DNA from: Acinetobacter sp. WCHA55
GTDB lineage: Bacteria; Pseudomonadota; Gammaproteobacteria; Pseudomonadales; Moraxellaceae
Direction: 5' to 3'
Assembly: GCF_002165305.2 (NCBI RefSeq)
Contig: NZ_CP032286.1
Span: 3,162,001 to 3,226,000, forward strand
Length of the DNA: 64,000 nt
The notes beneath the pieces were generated by a model. It saw only the letters and a list, made by a program, of their open reading frames with translations. It ran no database searches and was not told where the DNA came from. The position numbers and the translations under genes were made by a program. This document shows positions 48,396 through 57,889 of this stretch, in pieces; positions within the stretch are counted from its first letter, which is position 1; each line of letters starts with the position of its first letter.

Positions 48396-49055
48396 CTATT
48401 TCAAGAAACCATTTTGTGCCAAAAAGTCTAAACTAATTTTAGATTGTGAGGGAGTTTCTGCAGCTTTATCACCCATCATCAAACGTTCAATGTAGCGTGC
48501 TAACACATCTACTTCAAGGTTCACTTGACTACCTGCCTTCCACGTTCCAATGTTGGTTCGTTCAGCCGTATGCGGAATTAAATTGAGGCTTAAAATACAC
48601 CCACGCAAATGATTAATGGTTAAACTGATCCCATCGACTGTGATCGAGCCTTTTTCTGCTAAGTAACGTGCAATCTCAGCTGGCGCAGTCACTTCAAAGT
48701 AAAGCGAGCGTGCATCCTCACGTACAACGGTGATTTCTCCCACAGCATCGACATGACCAGACACAATGTGTCCACCAAAACGTGTAGTGGGCAACATGGC
48801 CTTTTCCACATTAACACGTTGCCCCACTTTCCAGTGGGCTAGTGTGGTCCGGTTCAAACTTTCACGTGAGACATCGGCCGCATACCAGTGCTCACCCCAG
48901 TCAATCACCGTGAGGCAAATGCCATTGGTGGCAATCGAGTCACCCAAATGTACATCTGACATATCAAGATTTGTACCAATGCGCAAACGCACATCACCAC
49001 CGACATTTTGTACGCTTTCAACTGTGCCTAGACTTTCGATGATCCCTGTAAACAT
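48396..49055 (-). CDS. ribE: Riboflavin synthase alpha chain
   Basis: 219 residues made of two lumazine-binding repeats: MFTGIIESLGTV with GDSIATNGICLTV in the first, and GHVDAVGEI with GSITVDGISLTIN in the second. It dismutates two 6,7-dimethyl-8-ribityllumazine molecules into riboflavin. It lies 23 bp behind the adenine methylase and so belongs to nrdR-ribD-methylase-ribE. ribB/ribA and ribH are not here. Confidence 0.95.
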   Translation of the reverse strand: MFTGIIESLGTVESVQNVGGDVRLRIGTNLDMSDVHLGDSIATNGICLTVIDWGEHWYAADVSRESLNRTTLAHWKVGQRVNVEKAMLPTTRFGGHIVSGHVDAVGEITVVREDARSLYFEVTAPAEIARYLAEKGSITVDGISLTINHLRGCILSLNLIPHTAERTNIGTWKAGSQVNLEVDVLARYIERLMMGDKAAETPSQSKISLDFLAQNGFLK

Positions 49056-49078
49056 TGCTTATTTCTACCTCTATATTT

Positions 49079-50377
49079 TTACCACAGCGCCAACTGTGTC
49101 GTGACCCCAGATGTATCCACCCCACCCAATTCGGCATAATGGTACAACTGTCCAAGCAATTGACGAATTGGCGGGCCTGACTTGGCATGCGTATCAGTGA
49201 TCACAATAAACTCTAACACACGCGCACGCTCAGACTGACGCTGCTTACTCACACGATAACGCGGTACATCCTGTGTTAATAAGGTCACACGCCCCCGCTC
49301 CAAATTGGCTTTGAGCAAGTCCCCTGCTTCAATATTACCATCGGTTGAATAACTGGTCAGAATATAACGTGCATTAATGGTAGACAGTAATTTTTCATAT
49401 GCCTCTTTGGCATACTTTGACGAGTTATAAGGACTCGGACGCTCTTTACGCCATGCACGGTCAATTCCGCTTTTAAAGCCTTTGGTGTCTGGTGTCGGTA
49501 AATCCACCTGATCCCATAAGGTTAAAGCATTTAAGACATGATAATTACTGCTGTAAGCATGCTGATTATAAGGTGGATCTAGATAAGCGACATCAACCTC
49601 AAAACTACTCATTTGATTTGCCAAATGCTGCGCATCGACACACCACATCTCAGCCATTGGGTTCTTTTGTTTATTATCACCCACTTCACTAAAACGACTT
49701 GGCGTTAACCACAGCAAAGATTCAATTCGTTCTAGCGCGGTTTGTGTTTTTCCCCCCCAGCCGTGGTGGAAACTTTTAAAGACACCTGAAGTATTGCTGA
49801 CAAAACTGGCTGAATAAAGCAAAGGAGCTAATAAAGCAGACATCTCCACATCATCGATTGCACCTTGTGCCTGCCATGTGGCAATTTGCTGACGAATCGC
49901 ATCGATGCGCATGCCATTGCGGCGTTTGAAGAACAAACGATCTCGGCTTGGATCATAGATCTCATCATTTCGCGGGCACAGATTATGCGTCACCCACCCC
50001 TTCACTTCAGGCAAACGGTTTAAATAATCAATGGCTTTTTGATAACCACCCAACTCTTTAAATGCAGGCGCTTCGGTACAAGCCAAAACAGCATGGTTCA
50101 GGGCATGGCTATACGGTTCCCAGTCATTGGCAATCACGCGATAACCATTTTGACGCGCCAAACGCGAGACCACGCCTGAACCAGCAAAAAAGTCAGCAAA
50201 AATGGGCGCACGACCATCTGCTCGGTTTAAAGTCCCTGTACTCTCAAGCGCTTCTAAAATCAGATGCAACAGACGGCGCTTATTCCCCAAATAAGGAACA
50301 AGTTGATGAAATAGATATTCATCGGTGGTACGTGCCGCGTGACGACGTTTATGATAAACCGTAGACTCTGAACTCAT
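49079..50377 (-). CDS. aamA: Solitary DNA N6-adenine methyltransferase (D12 class)
   Basis: 432 residues. Motif I FAGSG at residues 64-68 binds S-adenosylmethionine and the catalytic motif IV DPPY is at residues 267-270, the D12/Dam-like order. A target-recognition region lies between them. No restriction endonuclease is adjacent. The start ATG overlaps the ribD stop (ATGA), so it is coupled to riboflavin genes. In A. baumannii the enzyme at this locus is known as AamA, an N6-adenine methyltransferase; I recall GAATTC as its site, which should be verified. The symbol is transferred by synteny. Confidence 0.83.
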   Translation of the reverse strand: MSSESTVYHKRRHAARTTDEYLFHQLVPYLGNKRRLLHLILEALESTGTLNRADGRAPIFADFFAGSGVVSRLARQNGYRVIANDWEPYSHALNHAVLACTEAPAFKELGGYQKAIDYLNRLPEVKGWVTHNLCPRNDEIYDPSRDRLFFKRRNGMRIDAIRQQIATWQAQGAIDDVEMSALLAPLLYSASFVSNTSGVFKSFHHGWGGKTQTALERIESLLWLTPSRFSEVGDNKQKNPMAEMWCVDAQHLANQMSSFEVDVAYLDPPYNQHAYSSNYHVLNALTLWDQVDLPTPDTKGFKSGIDRAWRKERPSPYNSSKYAKEAYEKLLSTINARYILTSYSTDGNIEAGDLLKANLERGRVTLLTQDVPRYRVSKQRQSERARVLEFIVITDTHAKSGPPIRQLLGQLYHYAELGGVDTSGVTTQLALW

Positions 50378-51477
50378 AATGACTCTTGAGAAGGGATAAG
50401 CGTTAAGCGCACATCATCACCCAATTGTGTGACATCCATAAGCTTAAAGCGGAGTTGCTCTGCCATCTGAGAAAACTCAGCATTGAACATTGCACGTGCA
50501 GACTGACCCAATAAGGTCGGTGCCACATAACTAATCATTTCATCGACCAACTTTTCTTGTAAAAAAGCAGTCGATAACGTTGCACCCGCTTCAACCATGA
50601 CATCATAAATTTGATGTGATTGAACCAACTGCTTTAATAACTGATCTAAAGGCTGTACAGCAAACTGTAGCACGCCTAAATCAGCCAATACTTGACGATA
50701 AGGCCCCATTACCATCACGGTATCAGGCTGTTGTAAAATTTGGGCCGTCAAAGGCAAACGTCCTTGACGGTCTAACACCAGACGTTTCGGTTGTACTACC
50801 ATTGTCAGATCCGCAACACTCGGAAGCTGCCTAACATTGAGCTGAGGATCATCGGCCAATACGGTTTCAATCCCTGTGATCACGACACCAGAAATGGCTC
50901 GAAAATGCTGAACATCTAACCGTGCTGCTGGGCCAGTAATCCATTTCGACTCACCCGAAGCCATCGCCGTTCGACCATCTAAACTAGAGGCAACTTTTAA
51001 ACGCACATAAGGCCTACCTGTGGCCATGGCTTTTAAAAAGCCCGCATTCAGTTGATGCGCTTCGGCTTGGCAAATGCCAACATCGACCTCAATGCCTGCT
51101 TCTTTTAAAATCTGTACCCCTTTACCAGCCACCAAGGGGTTGGGATCTGGACAGGCAATCACAACCCGCGCTACACCTGCCTCAACCAAACCTTTGGCAC
51201 ACGGCGGTGTACGCCCATAATGCGCACAAGGTTCTAAAGTGACATAAGCCGTTGCGCCTTGGGTCTGCTTGCCTGCTTCGCGCATCGCAAAAACTTCTGC
51301 ATGGGGCTGACCCGCTTTAGGGTGATAACCTGTCCCCAGCAACTGCCCATCTTTGACAATGACACAGCCTACATTTGGATTTGGCTTGGTGCTATATTGA
51401 CCTTGTAAAGCTAAAGCAATCGCTTGTTTCATCCAAGCTTGGTCGGCGTGTAAAGCACTAGACTGTAATTCAGACAT
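50374..51477 (-). CDS. ribD: Bifunctional riboflavin deaminase/reductase RibD
   Basis: 367 residues from the ATG at 51477; a TTG three codons upstream is rejected. The N-terminal deaminase domain has zinc ligands in PHAEVFA and PCAHYGRTPPC (residues about 50-90). The C-terminal reductase domain starts near residue 150 (RPYVRLKVASSLDGRTA) and includes the MVEAGATLSTAFL segment. It carries out the second and third steps from GTP toward riboflavin. nrdR precedes it by 14 bp and the methylase overlaps its stop, giving a tight operon. Confidence 0.95.
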   Translation of the reverse strand: MSELQSSALHADQAWMKQAIALALQGQYSTKPNPNVGCVIVKDGQLLGTGYHPKAGQPHAEVFAMREAGKQTQGATAYVTLEPCAHYGRTPPCAKGLVEAGVARVVIACPDPNPLVAGKGVQILKEAGIEVDVGICQAEAHQLNAGFLKAMATGRPYVRLKVASSLDGRTAMASGESKWITGPAARLDVQHFRAISGVVITGIETVLADDPQLNVRQLPSVADLTMVVQPKRLVLDRQGRLPLTAQILQQPDTVMVMGPYRQVLADLGVLQFAVQPLDQLLKQLVQSHQIYDVMVEAGATLSTAFLQEKLVDEMISYVAPTLLGQSARAMFNAEFSQMAEQLRFKLMDVTQLGDDVRLTLIPSQESL

Positions 51478-51491
51478 GAATGCCAACTCGC

Positions 51492-51950
51492 TTAATGTTC
51501 ACGTTGTTGCATTTGTTCAATTTGGTGACGAAAGGCATCGACATCTTGAAAGTCTTGATAGACCGATGCAAAACGTACATACGCAACATGATCCAACGAA
51601 AATAAAGATTGCATAACAATTTCACCAATTGTACGTGATTTCACATCACGTTCACCTAGACGGCGAATTTGCAGTTGAATATCGCTCAAGACGGTTTCAA
51701 TTTGCTCTTGCGTCACTGGACGTTTTTGTAAAGCATGCATCAAAGAACGACGCAATTTTGCTTCATCAAAAGGTTCACTTTTGCCATCCGACTTGATTAC
51801 ACGAGGCATGACCACCTCGTAACTTTCAAAGGTTGTGAATCGTTCACCACAACTAATACATTCACGACGACGACGAATTTGACAACCTTCAGCGGCCAAA
51901 CGTGAGTCGATCACTTTACTGTCTTCGGCGTTGCAAAATGGACAATGCAT
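51492..51950 (-). CDS. nrdR: Transcriptional repressor NrdR
   Basis: 152 residues from the ATG at 51950 ([18 protein letters not shown]). The zinc ribbon has CPFC and CISCGERF, and an ATP-cone domain occupies about residues 49-139 ([20 protein letters not shown]). NrdR represses ribonucleotide reductase genes when dATP/ATP is bound. Linkage to ribD is widespread among proteobacteria. The amtB terminator lies 88 bp upstream. Confidence 0.96.
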   Translation of the reverse strand: MHCPFCNAEDSKVIDSRLAAEGCQIRRRRECISCGERFTTFESYEVVMPRVIKSDGKSEPFDEAKLRRSLMHALQKRPVTQEQIETVLSDIQLQIRRLGERDVKSRTIGEIVMQSLFSLDHVAYVRFASVYQDFQDVDAFRHQIEQMQQREH

Positions 51951-52029
51951 AGTGGTTAAATTGAACAAATTTGAATGGTTTTAGAGTGTAGCAAAAATTC
52001 AGTGTTTTGTAGAGTTTTACGCTAGATAT

Positions 52030-52058
52030 AGAAAAAAAACAGCCCTTTCGGGCTGTTT
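52030..52058 (-). terminator. Terminator of glnK-amtB
   Basis: AACAGCCC (52038-52045) pairs with GGGCTGTT (52050-52057) around TTTC. In minus orientation the stem is followed by eight T. Confidence 0.9.
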
Positions 52059-52101
52059 CACACAATATATTGATTATACTGTTGATTTATTATTCTATTG
52101 A

Positions 52102-53505
52102 TTAGTCCACGCGTTCGCCATGTTGGCTTAAGTCCAGACCCATACGTTCATCATCAGATTCAACGCGAATACCAATCACCAAATCAATCACTTTTAAGAT
52201 AATGAAGGTTAATACTGCTGAGTATGCGATCGTTGCCAATACCCCTTCAACTTGAACCCAAAGCTGATGCATCACATCACTTGGTGCTTTGTCACCCATG
52301 ATGAAATCGCTTGCAAAGAATGCTGTTAAGATTGCACCCACGATACCGCCCACACCATGTAAACCAAACGCATCTAAAGAGTCATCGGCTTTTAAAGCAC
52401 GTTTCAATGCACTGATACCCCAGAAGCACACCACACCACCGATTAAACCCATCGCCAGCGCGCCGCCTACAGTTACAAAACCTGCTGCTGGTGTAATCAC
52501 TACAAGACCAGCAACCGCGCCAGATGCAGCACCAAGTACTGAACCTTTACCACGTGCAACTTTTTCAGTAATTAGCCAAGAAATTGCAGCTGCAGCTGCT
52601 GCTACTTGAGTCACAAGTAATGCATAACCTGCTGAGCCGTTTGCGCCCAATGCAGAACCACCGTTGAAACCAAACCAGCCAACCCACAGCAAGCTTGCAC
52701 CCACAACAGTTAATGCCAAGTTATGTGGAGCCATTGATTCACGGCCTAAGCCCATACGTTTGCCAAGCATGTATGCAGCAACCAAACCTGCCACCCCTGA
52801 GTTGATGTGTACAACGGTACCGCCGGCAAAGTCGAGTGCGCCATCATTTGCTAACCAGCCACCGCCCCATACCCAGTGAGTAATTGGTGCATAGACCACG
52901 ACAACCCAAATCGAGATGAAAGCGATAAATGCGCCGAATTTCATCCGTTCTGCAATTGAGCCACTAATAATGGCAACCGTAATGATGGCAAAGGTCATTT
53001 GGAAAATAACGAATAGAACTTCAGGAATCGTACCTGTGAGTGCGTCTGTGGTAATCCCAGTCAACATGAACTTATCTAAGCCACCGATAAAGGCATTACC
53101 CTCACCAAAGGCCAATGTATAACCAATAATGACCCATGCAATACTCACCACTGCCGCAGCAACAAAGCTATGCGCCATGGTGCTTAAGACGTTTTTCTTA
53201 CGAACCATACCGCCGTAGAATAACGCTAAACCTGGAATGGTCATCAATAAAACCAGTGCTGTGGAGACTAAAATCCACGCCGTATCACCTGTGTCTAATG
53301 TTGGTTCTTCTTCTGCAGGTGCGGGTGCTTCTACTGGAGCAGCGACGGCTTCAACCGCTTGTACTGCTGGAGCAGCCACATCAGTTGTTTCAACCACTGT
53401 GACTTGTTCTGATGGAGTTGGCGCTGTTGCCGCTTCTTCAGCCCAAGCAACAGAACCCCCTAAAAGTGCGCCAGATAAGCTCAGCGCGAATAACATCTTT
53501 TTCAT
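52102..53505 (-). CDS. amtB: Ammonium transporter AmtB
   Basis: 467 residues. A cleaved signal (about residues 1-22, SVAWAEEA) and an Ala/Pro/Val-rich linker of about 50 residues precede the eleven membrane helices of the Amt fold. Conserved stretches include ALFYGGMVRKKN, THWVWGGGWL, DFAGGTVVHINSG with the pore region, and FGLHGVGGIVGAILT with the second pore His. It imports ammonium and is closed by GlnK. It is 59 bp behind glnK in one sigma-54-type operon. Confidence 0.96.
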   Translation of the reverse strand: MKKMLFALSLSGALLGGSVAWAEEAATAPTPSEQVTVVETTDVAAPAVQAVEAVAAPVEAPAPAEEEPTLDTGDTAWILVSTALVLLMTIPGLALFYGGMVRKKNVLSTMAHSFVAAAVVSIAWVIIGYTLAFGEGNAFIGGLDKFMLTGITTDALTGTIPEVLFVIFQMTFAIITVAIISGSIAERMKFGAFIAFISIWVVVVYAPITHWVWGGGWLANDGALDFAGGTVVHINSGVAGLVAAYMLGKRMGLGRESMAPHNLALTVVGASLLWVGWFGFNGGSALGANGSAGYALLVTQVAAAAAAISWLITEKVARGKGSVLGAASGAVAGLVVITPAAGFVTVGGALAMGLIGGVVCFWGISALKRALKADDSLDAFGLHGVGGIVGAILTAFFASDFIMGDKAPSDVMHQLWVQVEGVLATIAYSAVLTFIILKVIDLVIGIRVESDDERMGLDLSQHGERVD

Positions 53506-53564
53506 TCGTATCCCCCAACCTAATTTGTGCGAGTTATGTGTTACTCAGCAAACTTCATGCCAAA

Positions 53565-53939
<375 letters not shown>

Positions 53940-53944
53940 TTATG

Positions 53945-53961
53945 TTCAAATTTCATGCCAA
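53945..53961 (-). promoter_or_regulatory. Sigma-54 promoter of glnK-amtB
   Basis: On the minus strand TTGGCATGAAATTTGAA matches the consensus YTGGCACGRNNNTTGCW at 15 of 17 positions, with -24 GG and -12 GA (instead of GC). The spacing to the glnK start allows a leader of about 30 nt. No NtrC box could be identified in the upstream 200 bp. Confidence 0.75.
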
Positions 53962-54177
53962 AAATTCTTAGGTTGGGGGGAAAAGAAAGTCTGACATGAG
54001 TTTTCTTTATACCCTATTCTATACATTTAAATGCGTTTTGAGCTTCAAAATTCAGGTTTTTTAGTCGAAGATTTAGAATTTTTTACAATCCATGAAATCA
54101 TATTTCATCTGAAAGGCTATAGAGTCCGAAGCAGCAATGGTACACTGCTGTCACTTCTCCAACTGTTGGATATAGAA

Positions 54178-54405
54178 ATGATTGAAACTTTATTACAAGC
54201 CATACTGGAACAAGTCGAACAACCTAAACAAGACTTAGAACATAATTTACGCGCACTGCTCAATGAAGCAGTCACCAAAATGGATTTGGTTTCCAAAGAT
54301 GAAATTGAACGTCAACGCACTGCACTGAATAATGCCAATTTGCGTTTAAATAACTTATTGAAACAAGTGGAAGCTTTAGAGTTACGCATTCAGAACAAAA
54401 AATGA
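54178..54405 (+). CDS. ubiK: UbiK/BMFP-type ubiquinone biosynthesis accessory factor
   Basis: 75 residues from the ATG at 54178, which has GGA seven bases upstream. An upstream ATG at 54031 would add 49 residues unlike the family and is judged non-coding. The chosen frame is the size of UbiK: an amphipathic N-terminal helix, the MDLVSKDEIERQ motif (compare RLDLVSREEFD in E. coli), and a C-terminal trimeric coiled coil (LNNLLKQVEALELRI). UbiK helps UbiJ in aerobic ubiquinone synthesis. It lies between glnK (divergent) and comM (65 bp downstream). Confidence 0.78.
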   Translation: MIETLLQAILEQVEQPKQDLEHNLRALLNEAVTKMDLVSKDEIERQRTALNNANLRLNNLLKQVEALELRIQNKK

Positions 54406-54470
54406 GCACTTGTTTGGTGCAACAAAAGACGCATAACGAATTAAAATAATGCACTATAATGGAACAAAAG

Positions 54471-55958
54471 ATGTCTTTTGCCAAAATTTACACTCGAGCT
54501 TTGCTCGGTTTACACGCACCTTCGGTTGAAGTTGAAGTTCATCTAAGCCAAGGATTACCCTCTTTAACCATTGTGGGGCTTCCTGAAGCAGCCGTTCGGG
54601 AAAGCAAAGATCGGGTGCGCTCCGCCATTATCAATAGTGGCTTTCAGTTTCCGACCAAACGCCTCACCATCAATCTAGCACCTGCCGACCTGCCCAAAGA
54701 CAGTTCACGGTTGGATTTGCCTATTGCACTGGGTATTTTAATTGCCTCTGGTCAACTTCCTGAGCAAGGAACTGAAAATTTTGAATTTATAGGTGAATTG
54801 GCACTTGATGGGCAACTGCGACCGATTTCGGGCACTTTAAGTATTGCGATTGCCTGCCAGCAAGCTGGACATCAACTGATTTTACCTGAGGCCAATGCAC
54901 AAGAAGCCTCTCAACTGCCCAACTTTCAAGTGTTTGCAGCGCAACATTTAAAACAAGTCTGTGAGCATCTGTCGCAAAACCATCTCATCCAACAGTTTCA
55001 GCCCACGGCTCTACAAGCCTCTCAGCACTACAAATTTGATTTGGCCGATGTTAAAGGACAGCTGCGCCCAAGACGTGCCTTAGAGATTGCGGCAGCAGGT
55101 GGTCATTCTTTACTGTTTAAAGGACCGCCAGGGACAGGTAAAACTCTATTGGCTTCACGTTTAGCCAGTATTTTACCGCCCTTGAACACACATGAGAATT
55201 TGGAAGTGGCGAGTATTTACTCGGTGGCCAATCATCAACATCCTTTTGGGCAGCGGCCATTTCGTGCACCGCACCATACAGCTTCTGCGGTTGCCTTAGT
55301 CGGTGGTGGGTCACAACCCAAACCTGGTGAAATTACTTTGGCACATAAAGGCGTGCTGTTTTTAGATGAACTACCAGAGTTTGACCGCAAGGTTTTGGAG
55401 GTTTTAAGACAACCCATTGAAGCTAAAGAGATTGTGATTTCACGTGCTTCACGGCAGATCACCTTTCCTGCAAATTTTCAACTGATTGCTGCAATGAACC
55501 CTTGCCCCTGCGGTTATGCTTTTAATCAAGATAGCCGTTGCCAATGCTCAACTGAGGCAATTAAGCGCTACCAGAACCGTATTTCTGGGCCTTTGCTGGA
55601 TCGAATTGATTTACATATCGATGTACCACCCTTACATGCTTCTGAGTTGCAAGACACACAAGCCGTAGAAGACTCAGCAACTGTACGTGAACGCGTGATT
55701 CAAGCGTATCAATGGCAAATGCAACGCCAAGCTTGTCTCAATATGGCTTTATCACCCAAACAACTCGAACAATTCGCACCGCTAGATGGGCAAGCAGCTT
55801 TAATCTTTGAAAAAGCACAGCAGCGTTTAAATTTGTCTGCTCGGGGTTATCATCGTATTTTAAGGGTGGCTAGAACCATTGCAGATTTGGCCCAGTCAGA
55901 GCATATCCACACGGGACATTTGACCGAGGCACTGTCCTATCGGGGACAAAGCAACTAA
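54471..55958 (+). CDS. comM: ComM / YifB family Mg-chelatase-like AAA+ helicase, intact
   Basis: 495 residues from the ATG at 54471 (MSFAKIYTRALLGLHAP), with GGA seven bases upstream. It has an N-terminal Lon-like ChlI domain, Walker A GPPGTGKTLL near residue 220, Walker B VLFLDELPEF, the AMNPCPCG segment, and a C-terminal Mg-chelatase lid. ComM promotes branch migration during natural transformation. In many A. baumannii strains it is split by an AbaR-type resistance island; here the frame is continuous, so the site is empty. Confidence 0.95.
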   Translation: MSFAKIYTRALLGLHAPSVEVEVHLSQGLPSLTIVGLPEAAVRESKDRVRSAIINSGFQFPTKRLTINLAPADLPKDSSRLDLPIALGILIASGQLPEQGTENFEFIGELALDGQLRPISGTLSIAIACQQAGHQLILPEANAQEASQLPNFQVFAAQHLKQVCEHLSQNHLIQQFQPTALQASQHYKFDLADVKGQLRPRRALEIAAAGGHSLLFKGPPGTGKTLLASRLASILPPLNTHENLEVASIYSVANHQHPFGQRPFRAPHHTASAVALVGGGSQPKPGEITLAHKGVLFLDELPEFDRKVLEVLRQPIEAKEIVISRASRQITFPANFQLIAAMNPCPCGYAFNQDSRCQCSTEAIKRYQNRISGPLLDRIDLHIDVPPLHASELQDTQAVEDSATVRERVIQAYQWQMQRQACLNMALSPKQLEQFAPLDGQAALIFEKAQQRLNLSARGYHRILRVARTIADLAQSEHIHTGHLTEALSYRGQSN

Positions 55959-55978
55959 GTACCCAATAGCTATACAAT

Positions 55979-56009
55979 AAAAAACCCAATCTATTTGATT
56001 GGGTTTTTT
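55979..56009. terminator. Bidirectional terminator comM / TorF-like gene
   Basis: AAAACCCAATC (55981-55991) pairs with GATTGGGTTTT (55997-56007), with A- and T-runs on both sides. It lies between two converging genes. Confidence 0.9.
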
Positions 56010-56029
56010 ATTTTGAAACTCAGTGAAAC

Positions 56030-56773
56030 TTAGAATGCATACTTCAAACCAAATACAACTTTGTTCTTTTGTTTCACGTCTGCACGGTCATATCCACCTA
56101 ATGTGTAATTCATACTTGCCGTTAGACCTGTATCTGCCAATGGCTTACTAACACCTATGTCAAAATGACGGAAACCAAAACTTTCTGTTGTACCCAAAGC
56201 TTCCTCATAATCACCAGAATCTTGATAAGCATATAAACCTAAAGCTGTATCTAAACTGAAGTCATTTGGCAGTGGGTAACTATAAGTTGCTTTAATATAT
56301 GTATCACCCGCATTTCCCCATGTTGTATCTTCAAGTAAAGTTTGTGCCGTTACGCCAAAATCTTTGTATTTCAAACCCAACATGGTTTCAAAACCATTGG
56401 TATCCGTATTATCAGTTTCATAGTAATAATAATACGTTGTACCAATGGTATAGCCTAAATCAGCATTTATCGAACCGTTGTAACCTGCATAGAAGTCATT
56501 TTCAAATGCATCACGCCCTTCTTCTACCAATGAATAACCGAGTGTTGATCCCCACCAACCCGCATAAAAGCCCGATGCATGGCTATAGTCCAAACCACCT
56601 TGAATAGTTGCATCTTCATTTTCAGGCGTATTGGTAATACCACGTAGGTTATAGCTTGAAAAAACGCCAATATTCCCCGAAACAGAATGTGCTGAAGTTG
56701 TTTCATCTGCGAAAGTGAATGTAGAAGCTGAAGCCACCACAGCTAGAGATAATGCTTTAAGTGCAAATTTCAT
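56030..56773 (-). CDS. TorF family putative porin, copy 1
   Basis: 247 residues from the ATG at 56773, which has GGGGGA nine bases upstream. The signal peptide ends TFADET near residue 23. The mature part is Gly/Tyr-rich with alternating beta strands (YSHASGFYAGWWGSTLGYS) and ends in Phe, as do outer-membrane beta barrels. This is the TIGR02001/TorF-like family; substrate unknown. The gene 57119-57889 is a clear paralogue, sharing the SGNIGVFSSYNLRGI and SGFYAGWWGSTL pattern. A possible promoter lies at 56833-56860. Confidence 0.8.
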   Translation of the reverse strand: MKFALKALSLAVVASASTFTFADETTSAHSVSGNIGVFSSYNLRGITNTPENEDATIQGGLDYSHASGFYAGWWGSTLGYSLVEEGRDAFENDFYAGYNGSINADLGYTIGTTYYYYYETDNTDTNGFETMLGLKYKDFGVTAQTLLEDTTWGNAGDTYIKATYSYPLPNDFSLDTALGLYAYQDSGDYEEALGTTESFGFRHFDIGVSKPLADTGLTASMNYTLGGYDRADVKQKNKVVFGLKYAF

Positions 56774-56832
56774 TGTTTGATTCCCCCACATCGTATCCGA
56801 CGTTTTTTGGTTATTTCGATAAACTCATGTAG

Positions 56833-56860
56833 GTATTAGCAATAGCTATGCCACATTCAA
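56833..56860 (-). promoter_or_regulatory. Candidate promoter of TorF-like copy 1
   Basis: Minus strand: -35 TTGAAT (56860-56855), a 16-bp spacer, and -10 TAATAC (56838-56833). The leader to the ATG would be about 50 nt. Confidence 0.45.
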
Positions 56861-57067
56861 TTCAATATCAAATACACTATTCGCGATATAAATTTAAATT
56901 ATTGTTTTTATTTAATTTATATAAAAAATAAAAAATAAATCTCACCCTCAGCTTGATCGTTAAACATCTTCAATAAGAATTGAAGTCAAGCTCATCAAGC
57001 AAACATAATTGTTTACAATATGCGCTATTTTGAGACTCATCTTTAGTGCGCACGTTTTTTAGTGCAT

Positions 57068-57104
57068 AAAAAAAGTGCACCCCAATCAATCCGGACGCAC
57101 TTTT
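57068..57104 (-). terminator. Terminator of TorF-like copy 2
   Basis: AAAAGTGC (57071-57078) pairs with GCACTTTT (57097-57104), with an additional GG/CC pairing inside. In minus orientation it ends in a T-run, 15 bp past the stop. Confidence 0.75.
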
Positions 57105-57118
57105 CATATCTACAACAT

Positions 57119-57889
57119 TTAGAAGTTATAAGTTAAACCCAGCACCAGATGGTCATCCAAATCCTCTGCCATACGATTATGTACGCCATAAATGTAATCT
57201 ACAGACATCTCTATACCTGTCTCTGCAAAGGGTCTACTTAGGCCTAAACGAAGTTCATTAACAGTAAAATTCTTCTCTGTAGTGAGTATGGCATCATCAT
57301 GCTGACGATAAACCGATGCACCAATTGAACTATTGAATTGAAAGTTTTGGGGAAGTGCATAATGATGTGCAAGGCTTAAATAGGTATCGCCTGCATTGGC
57401 ATAGCTCACATCCACTAAAGCCACAGTGACGCCTACATCAAAGTCTTTATAGCTCAAACTATTTACAAATTCCGCTCCAGTTGTACTTCGCCGTTCTGTT
57501 CGATCTTCACTATAAACCGAGCCGCCATCATTATATAAATAAGTCACAATATGCGAACGGTAGCTTAAATCGGGACTGAGTGTACCTGCATAACCCACAT
57601 AAAAATCATGCTCAACACCGTGATCTTTACTGACATCCGCTGCATCATAATTTAATGTCGAACCCCAATAACCAGCATATAACCCCGATGTATGTTCATA
57701 CTCAAGCCCTGCTTGCAGGGTCGGCTGGTCATTTTCAATACCGCCACGATAGATATACTGACTGAGCACAGCAAGGCTCCCACTGAGTCCTCCTTGTGAG
57801 CTTTGTTGCTGTGGCTCAGTTGCGTTGGCCGAAATACTGCCAGTGAAAAAAATTAAAAATAGTGCAATTTTATGTGAATTCTTATGCAT
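57119..57889 (-). CDS. TorF family putative porin, copy 2
   Basis: 256 residues with a signal peptide (about residues 1-23, ISANATEP). It shares with copy 1 the strand order SGSLAVLSQYIYRGG, HTSGLYAGYWGSTLNYD, the paired Asp/Gly turns and a terminal Phe, and is about as long. The family is predicted to be an outer-membrane beta barrel of unknown substrate. Separate terminator and upstream spacer show that the two copies are separately transcribed. Confidence 0.8.
   Translation of the reverse strand: MHKNSHKIALFLIFFTGSISANATEPQQQSSQGGLSGSLAVLSQYIYRGGIENDQPTLQAGLEYEHTSGLYAGYWGSTLNYDAADVSKDHGVEHDFYVGYAGTLSPDLSYRSHIVTYLYNDGGSVYSEDRTERRSTTGAEFVNSLSYKDFDVGVTVALVDVSYANAGDTYLSLAHHYALPQNFQFNSSIGASVYRQHDDAILTTEKNFTVNELRLGLSRPFAETGIEMSVDYIYGVHNRMAEDLDDHLVLGLTYNF

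Larger units (their letters stand above)
56774..57118 (-). other. 345-bp intergenic region between the two TorF-like genes
   Basis: This AT-rich gap contains the terminator of copy 2 and a candidate promoter for copy 1, listed separately. The remainder shows no gene or strong structure. Confidence 0.6.

Noticed and set aside
54031..54177. 49-residue N-terminal extension of the ubiK-like gene
   Set aside because: UbiK proteins are about 75-90 residues; the ATG at 54178 has a binding site and gives the family length.
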